From assembly GCA_900549495.1 (NCBI GenBank), contig UROL01000050.1, positions 1 through 11,666 on the forward strand: a stretch of DNA of 11,666 nt. The letters run 5' to 3'. Of the stretch, positions 1-5,529 are shown one piece after another. The stretch's first letter is position 1. Each line of letters opens with the position of its first letter. The position numbers and the translations under genes were made by a program. The notes beneath the pieces are model-generated. The model saw nothing but the letters and a program-made list of their open reading frames with translations. It had not been told where the DNA came from and did not search any database. Source of the stretch: an uncultured Eubacteriales bacterium (GTDB lineage: Bacteria > Bacillota > Clostridia > Oscillospirales > Oscillospiraceae).

Positions 1-1
1 C

Positions 2-64
2 ATTCTGGCCATGCGCTCCTGCGAGGCCGGTGTGGCAGCGGAATACGCTGCCCTGGAGGGCTAA
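2..64 (+). CDS. C-terminal fragment of an unidentified plus-strand protein
   Basis: Reading from position 2, twenty sense codons (I-L-A-M-R-S-C-E-A-G-V-A-A-E-Y-A-A-L-E-G) end at a TAA at 62-64. The codons favour G or C at the third position, as do the proven genes here, so this is plausibly the 3' end of a gene that starts before the window. It would be convergent with dut, with only 4 bases between the two stop codons and no terminator between them. Twenty residues are too few to name a family. It could also be a chance open frame. Confidence 0.4.
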   Translation: MLAMRSCEAGVAAEYAALEG

Positions 65-68
65 GGGG

Positions 69-503
69 TTATTTTCCGGTGGAGCCGAAGCCCCCCTCCC
101 CCCGTTGGGTTGCGGAGAGGCTGTCCGTTTCTACATAGGTGGGCATCAGCACCGGGGTGACCACCAGCTGGGCAATGCGCTCCCCCTGGGAGACAGTCTG
201 GGGCTGCTCCCCATGGTTGTGGAGGGCTACCATAAATTCCCCCCGGTAGTCGCTGTCGATAACCCCCACCTTGTTGGCCGGGGCCAAATCCCGCTTACAG
301 GCCAGACCACTGCGGGCATACACCAGGCCCACATATCCCCGGGGCAGCTCCATGGCCAGCCCCGTGGGGACAAAGGCGGTCTTCCCCGGCGCAATGACAA
401 TGGGGGCCTCCAGGCAGGCATACAGGTCTGCCCCCGCTGCCTCCTGGGTGCCGAAGGTAGGCAGCATTGCCCCGGGGCGCAGCTTTTTTACCGGAATCTG
501 CAT
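69..503 (-). CDS. dut: Deoxyuridine 5'-triphosphate nucleotidohydrolase (dUTPase)
   Basis: Cytosolic trimeric dUTPase that hydrolyses dUTP to dUMP and pyrophosphate. This keeps uracil out of DNA and supplies dUMP for thymidylate synthesis. The 144-residue product has the usual length for the family and all five conserved motifs in order: AGADLYA (23-29), ARSGLA (63-68), GVIDSDYRGE (80-89, with the catalytic Asp at 83 or 85), GERIAQLVV (107-115) and the C-terminal RGEGGFGSTG (134-143) that closes over the substrate. The frame stays open 13 codons further upstream, but that extension lies inside nrdG. I chose the ATG at 501-503 because the N-terminus MQIPVKKL then matches family length and because the ATG overlaps the nrdG stop as TGATG, with a purine-rich AAGGGGGA about 10 bases upstream. 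It is probably co-transcribed and translationally coupled with nrdG. Confidence 0.95.
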   Translation of the reverse strand: MQIPVKKLRPGAMLPTFGTQEAAGADLYACLEAPIVIAPGKTAFVPTGLAMELPRGYVGLVYARSGLACKRDLAPANKVGVIDSDYRGEFMVALHNHGEQPQTVSQGERIAQLVVTPVLMPTYVETDSLSATQRGEGGFGSTGK

Positions 504-1051
504 CACTTCATCCCCCTTCCGTTTCCCTGCCAATCCTGCCACAGAACAATCCTGTCCTGGGCCAGGGATGCAGGGACATCAATGACCCGCTGGTTCTCGG
601 AGCCCCGGAACCGGAGGGTCAGGTTTTTCTTCTCCTCCACAAAGGGGCCGTCCACCAGCACGTCCAGGTAACTTAAATATTCCCGGGTGGTGTCCCAGTC
701 CCCCAGGCGGCCGGAGAGGATGTCCCGGTCCAGAAGATAGCCGGAGAAGGCCCAGATGCTCTTTTCCGGCATTTTTTCTTTGATTTGCCGCAGCAGCGCC
801 ACAATGGGCCCCTGGTTCTGGGGCTCAAAGGGCTCGCCCCCCAGCAGGGTCAGACCCCGGATATAGTCCGGCTTCAGCATATCCAGAATTTTTTCCACGG
901 TCTGCTGGGTGAAGGGCTGGCCGTAGTCAAAATCCCAGGCCACCTGGTTGAAGCAGCCCTTGCAGTGGTGGGTGCAGCCGGAGACAAACAGGCTGACACG
1001 AACCCCGGGGCCGTTGGCAATGTCACAATTCTTGATTTCTGCGTAATTCAA
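503..1051 (-). CDS. nrdG: Anaerobic ribonucleoside-triphosphate reductase activating protein (radical SAM)
   Basis: Radical SAM activase that uses a [4Fe-4S] cluster and S-adenosylmethionine to create the glycyl radical on class III ribonucleotide reductase (NrdD), which reduces ribonucleotides under anaerobic conditions. The 182-residue product has the cluster motif C26-x3-C30-x2-C33 inside SGCTHHCKGCFN and the SAM-binding GGEP at 71-74, followed by the NrdG-like FEPQN. The frame is open back to an ATG at 1130-1132, but that would run the protein through a transcription terminator. I therefore chose the TTG at 1049-1051, which follows a GAGGGAG ribosome binding site by 6 bases and gives the family N-terminus (M)NYAEIKNCDIANGPG. 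No nrdD is present nearby, although it is the usual neighbour. The stop codon overlaps the dut start. The start choice is an inference, but the family call is firm. Confidence 0.93.
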   Translation of the reverse strand: MNYAEIKNCDIANGPGVRVSLFVSGCTHHCKGCFNQVAWDFDYGQPFTQQTVEKILDMLKPDYIRGLTLLGGEPFEPQNQGPIVALLRQIKEKMPEKSIWAFSGYLLDRDILSGRLGDWDTTREYLSYLDVLVDGPFVEEKKNLTLRFRGSENQRVIDVPASLAQDRIVLWQDWQGNGRGMK

Positions 1052-1057
1052 AATGCT

Positions 1058-1064
1058 CTCCCTC
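1058..1064 (-). promoter_or_regulatory. Ribosome binding site that fixes the nrdG TTG start
   Basis: On the minus strand GAGGGAG lies 6 bases before the TTG at 1051-1049. The same GAGGGAG, also with a 6-base gap, precedes the ATG of the neighbouring permease (2572-2578), so this appears to be a normal strong site in this genome. It favours the TTG over the far upstream ATG. Confidence 0.75.
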
Positions 1065-1073
1065 TTTCTTTTG

Positions 1074-1107
1074 AAAAAACCGCTGCAGGAAGCTGCGGCG
1101 GTTTTTA
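1074..1107 (-). terminator. Rho-independent terminator downstream of the permease gene
   Basis: Arms 1075-1088 and 1093-1106 pair over 14 positions with one imperfect pair (1084/1097) around a 4-base loop. Read on the minus strand, the stem ends in a run of six T (complement of 1074-1079). It begins 34 bases after the permease stop. The plus-strand reading also has a T5 end, but no plus-strand gene feeds into it. It ends only about 22 bases before the nrdG start codon. Confidence 0.8.
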
Positions 1108-1140
1108 TGGCAGTACTTAGGTATTGCCCCATATCGCTTT

Positions 1141-2565
1141 TTATTTTTTGCCCTTAGCCGACAGGCTCTTGCATTTGGCAGCGCACCACCGGGCAGCCGC
1201 CTTCAGCCAGCGCCAGAGCACAGCGCCCCATTTCCGAAGCAATGACCAGAGGGCCTTGCACCAGCCCCACAGGGTTTGCAGCCCGCCCCGGGTCTTGGCC
1301 CAGAACCGCTGGGCACCCAGCTTGGCCTCTTCCCAGTTCCACTGGCCTCTGTCGGCGGAGTCCGGCGTATCCTCATTGGGATAATCCGCCACATACTGCT
1401 CCCACAGCGCCATCTCACCCCGCTTGCTCAGGCCGATTTTCACGAACTTGCGTACCAAATCATAAATCACGGCAAACAGCGGCACGCCCACAACCATTCC
1501 TGTCAGGCCCCAGATGCCGCCGAAGAAAATAATGGCGAACATCACCCAGAAGCCGGAAATGCCGATGCGGTTGCCCATGATGCCGGGGCCGATAACGTTG
1601 CCGTCCAGCTGCTGCAGCACGATGACAAACACCACAAACCACAGCGCCTGGATGGGGCTCTCAATGAGAATCAGCAGTGTGGAGGGAACCGCACCGATGA
1701 ACGGGCCAAAGAAGGGAATGATATTGGTAACTCCCACAAAGACGGAAATCAGCAGCGTATTGGGCATGTGCAGAATCAGGCAGCCGAAATAACACAGGAT
1801 GCCGATAATCGCCGAGTCCAGAATCTTGGCATCGATAAATCCGCCGAACATTCTGTCCACCTGGGCCACCTCCTGCAAGATGGCATTGGCCCAGCGCTCG
1901 TTGAAGATGCTGCGGACAATCAGAGTGGCCTGCCGGGCAAAGCGCTTCCGGCTGAACAACACATACACAGCCACAATCAGGCCGATGACCAGATTATAGA
2001 TGTTCAGAGCCACGCCGTATACACTGGAGCCCAGGCTGCTCACCAGGGTAGTAAGCTGGGGCAGAATCTCCTGCACCCAGGCCTTCGCCTGGAGGTAGAG
2101 CTTATCATAGCTGGTGTTAAAGAAGTTGAATACATCGCCCATGTATTCGCTGTCGCCAAAGGTTTCCTCCACCCAGGCCAGGGCATTTTCCAGCCGGACG
2201 GGAACCGTCTTGCCCAGGGTAACCAGGCTGTCCAGCACCCGGGGGATAATCATAGCTGCCAGGGCGTAAATCAGCAGCAGCCCTGTCAGCAAGCTGCCGA
2301 ACACGGCGGCCCCGGGGGCTGCCCGCTTCATCTTCTCCGGCAGGTGCTTTTCCAGGAAACGCTCGTAGGTGTTGCACATGGGCCGCAGCAGGTAGGCCAC
2401 CACACCGCCATAGACAAAGGGGGCGAGAATCTGCATAACGCCCTTCAGCGCCTCGCCGATGCCCCGCATTCGGTATAAAAAGAAAAACAAAATGATGCTC
2501 AGGCTGATGGCTCCAAAGCCAGAGAGCATCAGGTATAGATACCGTCTCTTTTTGGGATCTTCCAT
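1141..2565 (-). CDS. AI-2E family transporter (PF01594-type permease) with an unusual Trp-rich basic tail
   Basis: Polytopic inner-membrane protein of the AI-2E transporter family. The family includes TqsA, YtvI-like proteins and Na+/H+ antiporter-like members, so the substrate cannot be read from the sequence. The 474-residue product has hydrophobic segments near residues 10-31, 43-61, 86-108, 186-204, 250-265, 269-302, 305-320 and 336-370. The family core is visible as NIIPFFGPFIGAVPS (281-295) and the QQLDGNVIGPGIMGNRIGI stretch (318-336). The start is the ATG at 2563-2565, behind GAGGGAG with a 6-base gap. The frame is open 60 codons further, but that part is not membrane-like and would cover the promoter. 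After the last membrane segment comes a tail of about 65 residues, with ten Trp between 409 and 460, fifteen Lys/Arg and only two acidic residues from 411 on. I do not recognise that tail as part of the family. The gene is transcribed alone and ends at the terminator before nrdG. Confidence 0.9.
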   Translation of the reverse strand: MEDPKKRRYLYLMLSGFGAISLSIILFFFLYRMRGIGEALKGVMQILAPFVYGGVVAYLLRPMCNTYERFLEKHLPEKMKRAAPGAAVFGSLLTGLLLIYALAAMIIPRVLDSLVTLGKTVPVRLENALAWVEETFGDSEYMGDVFNFFNTSYDKLYLQAKAWVQEILPQLTTLVSSLGSSVYGVALNIYNLVIGLIVAVYVLFSRKRFARQATLIVRSIFNERWANAILQEVAQVDRMFGGFIDAKILDSAIIGILCYFGCLILHMPNTLLISVFVGVTNIIPFFGPFIGAVPSTLLILIESPIQALWFVVFVIVLQQLDGNVIGPGIMGNRIGISGFWVMFAIIFFGGIWGLTGMVVGVPLFAVIYDLVRKFVKIGLSKRGEMALWEQYVADYPNEDTPDSADRGQWNWEEAKLGAQRFWAKTRGGLQTLWGWCKALWSLLRKWGAVLWRWLKAAARWCAAKCKSLSAKGKK

Positions 2566-2601
2566 GGTCTTCTCCCTCTCAGAATTCGATTGATTACCGC
2601 T

Positions 2602-2631
2602 CCAGTATAGCAGTTTCCCACTGCCAGTATA
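2602..2631. repeat. Direct repeat CCAGTATA overlapping the permease -10
   Basis: CCAGTATA occurs at 2602-2609 and again at 2624-2631, 22 bases apart, which is about two helical turns. The first copy includes the permease -10 hexamer. Between them lies CAGT-N5-ACTG, a short dyad. Two same-face copies at a promoter suggest a binding site, but the function is inferred. Confidence 0.45.
2604..2612 (-). promoter_or_regulatory. Probable extended -10 promoter for the permease
   Basis: On the minus strand TGC-TATACT (2612 to 2604) is an extended -10 element, placing the start of transcription near 2597, about 32 bases before the start codon. No convincing -35 hexamer lies 16-18 bases upstream, which is compatible with an extended -10 promoter or with activator dependence. 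Confidence 0.5.
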
Positions 2632-2636
2632 TGAAC

Positions 2637-2652
2637 AAAATGTGAACATTTT
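2637..2652. promoter_or_regulatory. Candidate operator: perfect palindrome AAAATGT-GA-ACATTTT
   Basis: A perfect 7-base inverted repeat with a 2-base centre lies between the two divergent promoters, centred about 48 bases upstream of the inferred permease start and about 75 upstream of the inferred peptidase start. An extra half-site-like GAACA at 2633-2637 sits 11 bases before the one at 2644-2648. The core TGTGAACA recurs at 5398-5405. No regulator can be named. Confidence 0.45.
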
Positions 2653-2684
2653 ATCCATTCCCTGTAAACTGCCCTGGGCAATTC

Positions 2685-2712
2685 TTGTCTTTTCCCGAAA
2701 CTGTGATATAAT
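2685..2712 (+). promoter_or_regulatory. SigA-type promoter for the peptidase-phospholipase pair
   Basis: TTGTCT (2685-2690) is followed after 16 bases by a perfect TATAAT (2707-2712), which carries an extended TGA just before it (2704-2706). Transcription would start near 2719, leaving a leader of about 50 bases before the ATG at 2771. Confidence 0.8.
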
Positions 2713-2770
2713 AAGGTTAAAAAGATAACCTGGGGAAGCTGCCACTTTCTTCCCCGGAAAGGAGCGGTTT

Positions 2771-3490
2771 ATGCCTTATTATTACGGATATGACTGGACT
2801 TATGTCTATCTGGTGCTGCCCTGCCTGATTCTGTCCCTCTGGGCCAGTGCCCGGGTGAATACCACCTTCCGGAGGTATTCCAAGCAATTTTCTGTCCGGG
2901 GAATCACCGGTGCAGATGCCGCCCAGCGGGTGCTCCGGGCCAACGGTGTCTCCGGGGTACGGATTGAGCGCATCGGCGGCAATCTTACCGACCACTACGA
3001 CCCCAGCACCAATGTAATTCGCCTTTCCGACGATGTCTACGGCAGCACCTCCACCGCCGCCATTGGCGTTGCCTGCCACGAGGCGGGCCATGCGGTGCAG
3101 TATGCCCAGGGGTATGCCCCCATCAAGCTCCGGGCGGCCATTATTCCTGTCACCAATTTTGGCTCCAAGATGGCCATGCCCCTGATTTTGCTGGGCATCC
3201 TCTTCTCCTCCCTGGGCAGCACCTCTGACTTCTTCATCAATCTGGGAATTGTCTGCTTCGGCCTGTCCGTGGTGTTCCAGCTGGTGACCCTGCCGGTGGA
3301 GTTCAACGCCAGCCGCCGGGCCTTGGCAGCCATAGCGCAAAACAACATCCTGACAGAGGAAGAGCTAAACGGTGCCCGGAAGACCCTGCGGGCCGCCGCC
3401 ATGACCTATGTGGCCGCCACTGCCGCCGCCCTGGCCCAGCTGCTGCGGCTGCTGGTGCTCTTTGGCAACAACAGAAGGCGCAACGATTAA
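2771..3490 (+). CDS. YugP-type membrane zinc metallopeptidase (PF04298 family)
   Basis: Membrane-bound zinc-dependent peptidase of the YugP/Zn_peptidase_2 family, whose physiological substrate is not known to me. The 239-residue product starts with a membrane segment (about 11-27). It then has the family signature NLTDHYDPSTN (71-81), the zinc and catalytic motif HEAGH (103-107: His103, Glu104, His107) and membrane segments near 124-147 and 153-176. The conserved LPVEFNASRRA (174-184) follows, in which Glu177 is the likely third zinc ligand. A last hydrophobic stretch (209-232) ends in a short basic tail. An AAAGGAG ribosome binding site lies 7 bases before the ATG. The start MPYYYGYDWTYV, rich in Tyr, is typical of this family. 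The gene is first in a two-gene unit with the phospholipase-like gene 14 bases downstream. It appears intact. Confidence 0.92.
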   Translation: MPYYYGYDWTYVYLVLPCLILSLWASARVNTTFRRYSKQFSVRGITGADAAQRVLRANGVSGVRIERIGGNLTDHYDPSTNVIRLSDDVYGSTSTAAIGVACHEAGHAVQYAQGYAPIKLRAAIIPVTNFGSKMAMPLILLGILFSSLGSTSDFFINLGIVCFGLSVVFQLVTLPVEFNASRRALAAIAQNNILTEEELNGARKTLRAAAMTYVAATAAALAQLLRLLVLFGNNRRRND

Positions 3491-3504
3491 AAAGGAGAAA
3501 ATCT

Positions 3505-4179
3505 ATGGCTTCCTGGATGGTACATCTGCGGATTGCAGACCGGCTGCTGGACAGTCTTCCAAAGCTGTCTGCGGTGGATTTTGTGGTGGGTAACATTGCT
3601 CCGGACAGCGGCGTTCCCAACCAGGATTGGAGCGAATTTACCCCCAGCGTGATCGTCTCCCACTTCCGGGTGGATCATTCCATTTCAAAGAACATCTGCA
3701 TTCCGGCGTTTGTGGAGCGGTATTTTACCCCGGCGCAGCGCACAAGCTACACTCCGGCGCAAAAATCCTTCTTTCTGGGATATCTTGTCCACCTGCTGAC
3801 CGACCAGCTTTGGAGCGCTCAGGTAGTAAACAGGCTGAAGGAACGTTTCCCTGACCGGTGGCATACGGACAAGCAGGCGCTGATTCGCTGTGCCAAGGAA
3901 GACTGGTACGACCTGGACTATACGTATCTGCGGCAGCACCCGGATTTCCGTGCCTTTCGGATATATGCAGGGGCCGTGGGCTATAAAAACACCTTCATGA
4001 CAGAGTTTGCCCCGGACGCCTTTGATAACCGGCGGCAATACATCACATCCTTCTATCGGGAAGAAAACAACCACCTTGACAGGGAGTATCCCTATTTTAA
4101 GGAAGAGCAGATGGATCGCTTTGTTTCGGAAGCCACCCAGGAGATTCTATCCCGCCTTGAAACAGAATACGGCCTTTGA
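3505..4179 (+). CDS. Zinc-dependent phospholipase C family protein
   Basis: Member of the zinc-dependent phospholipase C/S1-P1 nuclease-like fold (PF00882-type). Bacterial intracellular members are uncharacterised, so lipid hydrolysis is a family-level inference. The 224-residue product has the expected metal-ligand pattern: a Trp at the very N-terminus (W4) followed by H7, GNIAPD with D34, SHF with H53, and GYLVHLLTDQLW with H96-x3-D100. The last matches the H-x3-D zinc motif of the Bacillus cereus enzyme. There is no signal peptide, so the protein is probably cytosolic, unlike secreted phospholipases C, whose mature N-terminal Trp binds zinc. The gene lies 14 bases after the peptidase stop, with AAGGAG 8 bases before the ATG, and is probably co-transcribed from the promoter at 2685-2712. 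Activity on phospholipid, nucleotide or another phosphodiester cannot be decided from the sequence. Confidence 0.82.
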   Translation: MASWMVHLRIADRLLDSLPKLSAVDFVVGNIAPDSGVPNQDWSEFTPSVIVSHFRVDHSISKNICIPAFVERYFTPAQRTSYTPAQKSFFLGYLVHLLTDQLWSAQVVNRLKERFPDRWHTDKQALIRCAKEDWYDLDYTYLRQHPDFRAFRIYAGAVGYKNTFMTEFAPDAFDNRRQYITSFYREENNHLDREYPYFKEEQMDRFVSEATQEILSRLETEYGL

Positions 4180-4180
4180 G

Positions 4181-4217
4181 AAAGCCCCCCGCTGCGTGCA
4201 GCGGGGGGTGTTCGTTT
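4181..4217. terminator. GC-rich hairpin terminator between two convergent genes
   Basis: CCCCCCGCTGC (4185-4195) pairs perfectly with GCAGCGGGGGG (4198-4208) around a 2-base turn, so the innermost pair probably opens. The plus side continues TGTTCGTTT and the minus side CTTTCTC, so the U tracts are short in both directions. It begins 5 bases after the phospholipase-like gene stop and 27 bases beyond the dehydrogenase stop, and probably serves both. Confidence 0.7.
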
Positions 4218-4235
4218 ATGGGAAAACGTGGGCTT

Positions 4236-5291
4236 TTACAGCAGCACCAGGGGCTTAATCAGGTCGGCGGGCTTGTCCTTCATCAGCATCAGGGCAGGCT
4301 CTACATTTTCCAGACCATGGAAGGTATGGGTGATGAGCTTCTCAGGATGGATGCGGCCGGTTTGCACCAGTCGAGCCAGCCGCTCAGAGCGCAGACGTCC
4401 ACCGGGCATCAGGCCGCCCACAATCTTCTTGTGGCCCATTCCGCATCCCAGCTCCACCCGGGGCAGACCAATGGTGTCGCCCTCGCCAAGGTAGTTGACG
4501 TTTCCGATGACACCGCCGGGCTTCAGCATCCGAATGGCCTGGGCAAAGGTATCGTTGTTGCCGCCGGCTACCACCACCCGGTCAACGCCCTTGCCCTTGG
4601 TCAAATCCAGAATCTGCTCCACAATGTCACCCTGACGGTAGTTGATAACCTGGGTTGCCCCAAATTCCAGGGCCAGGTCTGCACAGTTTTTCCGGGAGCC
4701 CACCGCATAGATGTTGGCTGCGCCCCGAATGGCAGAGGCGGCCACCGCCATCAGCCCCACAGGGCCGATGCCAATGACGGCAACATTGTCGCCAAACTGA
4801 ATATCCGCCAGCTCTGCGCCATGGAATCCGGTGGGCACCATGTCGCTAATCATGCAGGCTGCCCCCAAGTCCATTCCCTCTGGCAGCAGGGCCAGGTTGC
4901 CGTCTGCATCGTTGACGTGGAAATACTCCCCAAAGACGCCGTCCTTGAAATTGGAGAATTTCCAGCCGGAGAGCATACCGCCGGAGTGCATGGCAAAGCC
5001 CTCCTGGGCCTGTAGGGAGTTCCAGTCCGGCGTAATGGCGGAGACCAGAACCCGGTCGCCCACCTTAAAATCCTTCACCAGCTTGCCCACTTCCACCACT
5101 TCGCCCACGGCTTCGTGGCCCAAAATCATATCTTTTCTGTCACCGATTGCTCCGGCCCATACAGTGTGGACGTCGGAGGTGCACGGAGCCAATGCAATCG
5201 GTTTGCAGATTGCATCCATGGGGCCGCAGACCGGTGCATCTTTCTCAATCCAGCCGGTTTGGCCAATTTTTAACATTGCGAATCCTTTCAT
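4236..5291 (-). CDS. adh: NADP-dependent secondary alcohol dehydrogenase (isopropanol dehydrogenase type)
   Basis: Cytosolic zinc-containing medium-chain alcohol dehydrogenase that interconverts secondary alcohols and ketones (for example isopropanol/acetone) with NADP(H). The 351-residue product has the same length and start (MKGFAM) as the Clostridium beijerinckii enzyme, as I recall that sequence, and aligns with it without gaps at the key sites. The catalytic zinc ligands are Cys37, His59 and Asp150, with Glu60 adjacent. The Rossmann motif is GIGPVG (174-179). The NADP-phosphate contacts Gly198-Ser199-Arg200 and Tyr218 are all kept. Other shared blocks are GWKFSNFKDGVFGEYFHVNDAD (109-130) and TGFHGAELADIQ (154-165). 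The structural four-Cys zinc site of horse-type dehydrogenases is absent, as in this subfamily. The frame is open 25 codons upstream, but the ATG at 5289-5291 follows a strong AAGGAGGT. The gene is monocistronic, with its own promoter at 5338-5366. Confidence 0.94.
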   Translation of the reverse strand: MKGFAMLKIGQTGWIEKDAPVCGPMDAICKPIALAPCTSDVHTVWAGAIGDRKDMILGHEAVGEVVEVGKLVKDFKVGDRVLVSAITPDWNSLQAQEGFAMHSGGMLSGWKFSNFKDGVFGEYFHVNDADGNLALLPEGMDLGAACMISDMVPTGFHGAELADIQFGDNVAVIGIGPVGLMAVAASAIRGAANIYAVGSRKNCADLALEFGATQVINYRQGDIVEQILDLTKGKGVDRVVVAGGNNDTFAQAIRMLKPGGVIGNVNYLGEGDTIGLPRVELGCGMGHKKIVGGLMPGGRLRSERLARLVQTGRIHPEKLITHTFHGLENVEPALMLMKDKPADLIKPLVLL

Positions 5292-5337
5292 ATAAGACCT
5301 CCTTGATATTGTTGAATACCCTTTGATATCCGAAAAT

Positions 5338-5366
5338 AGTATAATATATCTTTCAGGAAAAATCAA
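5338..5366 (-). promoter_or_regulatory. SigA-type promoter for the secondary alcohol dehydrogenase
   Basis: On the minus strand TTGATT (5366-5361) and TATACT (5343-5338) are separated by exactly 17 bases. Transcription would begin near 5331, giving a leader of about 40 bases before the ATG at 5291. Confidence 0.78.
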
Positions 5367-5395
5367 TATGTTTTTATCGATTATTTTGTATCGAA

Positions 5396-5407
5396 TTTGT
5401 GAACAAA
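5396..5407. promoter_or_regulatory. Candidate operator: palindrome TTTGT-GA-ACAAA
   Basis: A perfect 5-base inverted repeat with a 2-base centre lies between the divergent dehydrogenase and PLP-enzyme promoters, 30 bases upstream of the dehydrogenase -35. Its core TGTGAACA (5398-5405) is identical to that of the dyad at 2637-2652. Two TATCGA copies lie alongside (5376-5381 and 5389-5394). The regulator is unknown. Confidence 0.4.
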
Positions 5408-5454
5408 CTATGGAGGTCTGTCGATTTGGGGAGCTGCCGGATGCTTTGGAGCCC

Positions 5455-5483
5455 TTGACATTCCCGGCGGTTTCCGATATACT
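5455..5483 (+). promoter_or_regulatory. Near-consensus SigA promoter for the methionine gamma-lyase family gene
   Basis: A perfect TTGACA (5455-5460) and TATACT (5478-5483) lie 17 bases apart. Transcription should start near 5490, leaving a leader of only about 35 bases before the ATG at 5526. This is the best promoter in the window by eye. Confidence 0.85.
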
Positions 5484-5500
5484 TCTTTCACACAGATAAA

Positions 5501-5529
5501 ATGAAGAAATGAGTGTTATTGGATTATGA
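5501..5529 (+). other. Two tiny upstream ORFs chained by ATGA overlaps
   Basis: In the short leader, ATG at 5501 opens a three-codon ORF (M-K-K-stop) whose TGA (5510-5512) overlaps an ATG at 5509-5511. That ATG opens a six-codon ORF (M-S-V-I-G-L-stop) whose TGA (5527-5529) overlaps the ATG of the following gene (5526-5528). Both junctions are ATGA. The main gene has no good Shine-Dalgarno of its own, so relayed termination and reinitiation is possible. The arrangement is read directly from the sequence, but its function is inferred and chance is not excluded. Confidence 0.35.

Noticed and set aside
1052..1132. Longer NrdG with 27 extra N-terminal residues from an upstream ATG
   Set aside because: The extension is translated from the terminator hairpin and does not resemble NrdG. 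The TTG with a well-placed GAGGGAG fits better.
1276..2478. A 400-codon open frame antisense to the permease
   Set aside because: It is rich in His, Gln and Asn with no domain, and it mirrors a real membrane protein gene. It is explained by codon bias in the same way as the antisense frame opposite rpoC.
2566..2745. Permease with 60 extra N-terminal residues
   Set aside because: It would include the permease promoter and the divergent peptidase promoter region, and the extra residues are not membrane-like. The internal ATG has a good ribosome binding site.
4236..5291. Threonine dehydrogenase or sorbitol dehydrogenase identity for the medium-chain dehydrogenase
   Set aside because: The zinc ligand set with Asp150, the Gly-Ser-Arg NADP site, the exact length of 351 and the sequence blocks point to the secondary alcohol dehydrogenase group.
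5292..5366. Alcohol dehydrogenase with 25 extra N-terminal residues
   Set aside because: The extension would be translated from the promoter and ribosome binding site. The shorter form starts exactly like known family members, after AAGGAGGT.
5391..5410. Rex (NADH-sensing repressor) site upstream of the alcohol dehydrogenase
   Set aside because: A TTTGTGAA half-site is present, but the second half-site at the Rex spacing (TTGTGAA-N4-TTCACAA or TTGTTAA-N4-TTAACAA) is missing.
5292..5525. Riboswitch, T-box or small RNA in the divergent region
   Set aside because: Both predicted leaders are only about 35-40 bases, too short for a riboswitch, and I see no stable multi-helix fold or anti-terminator.
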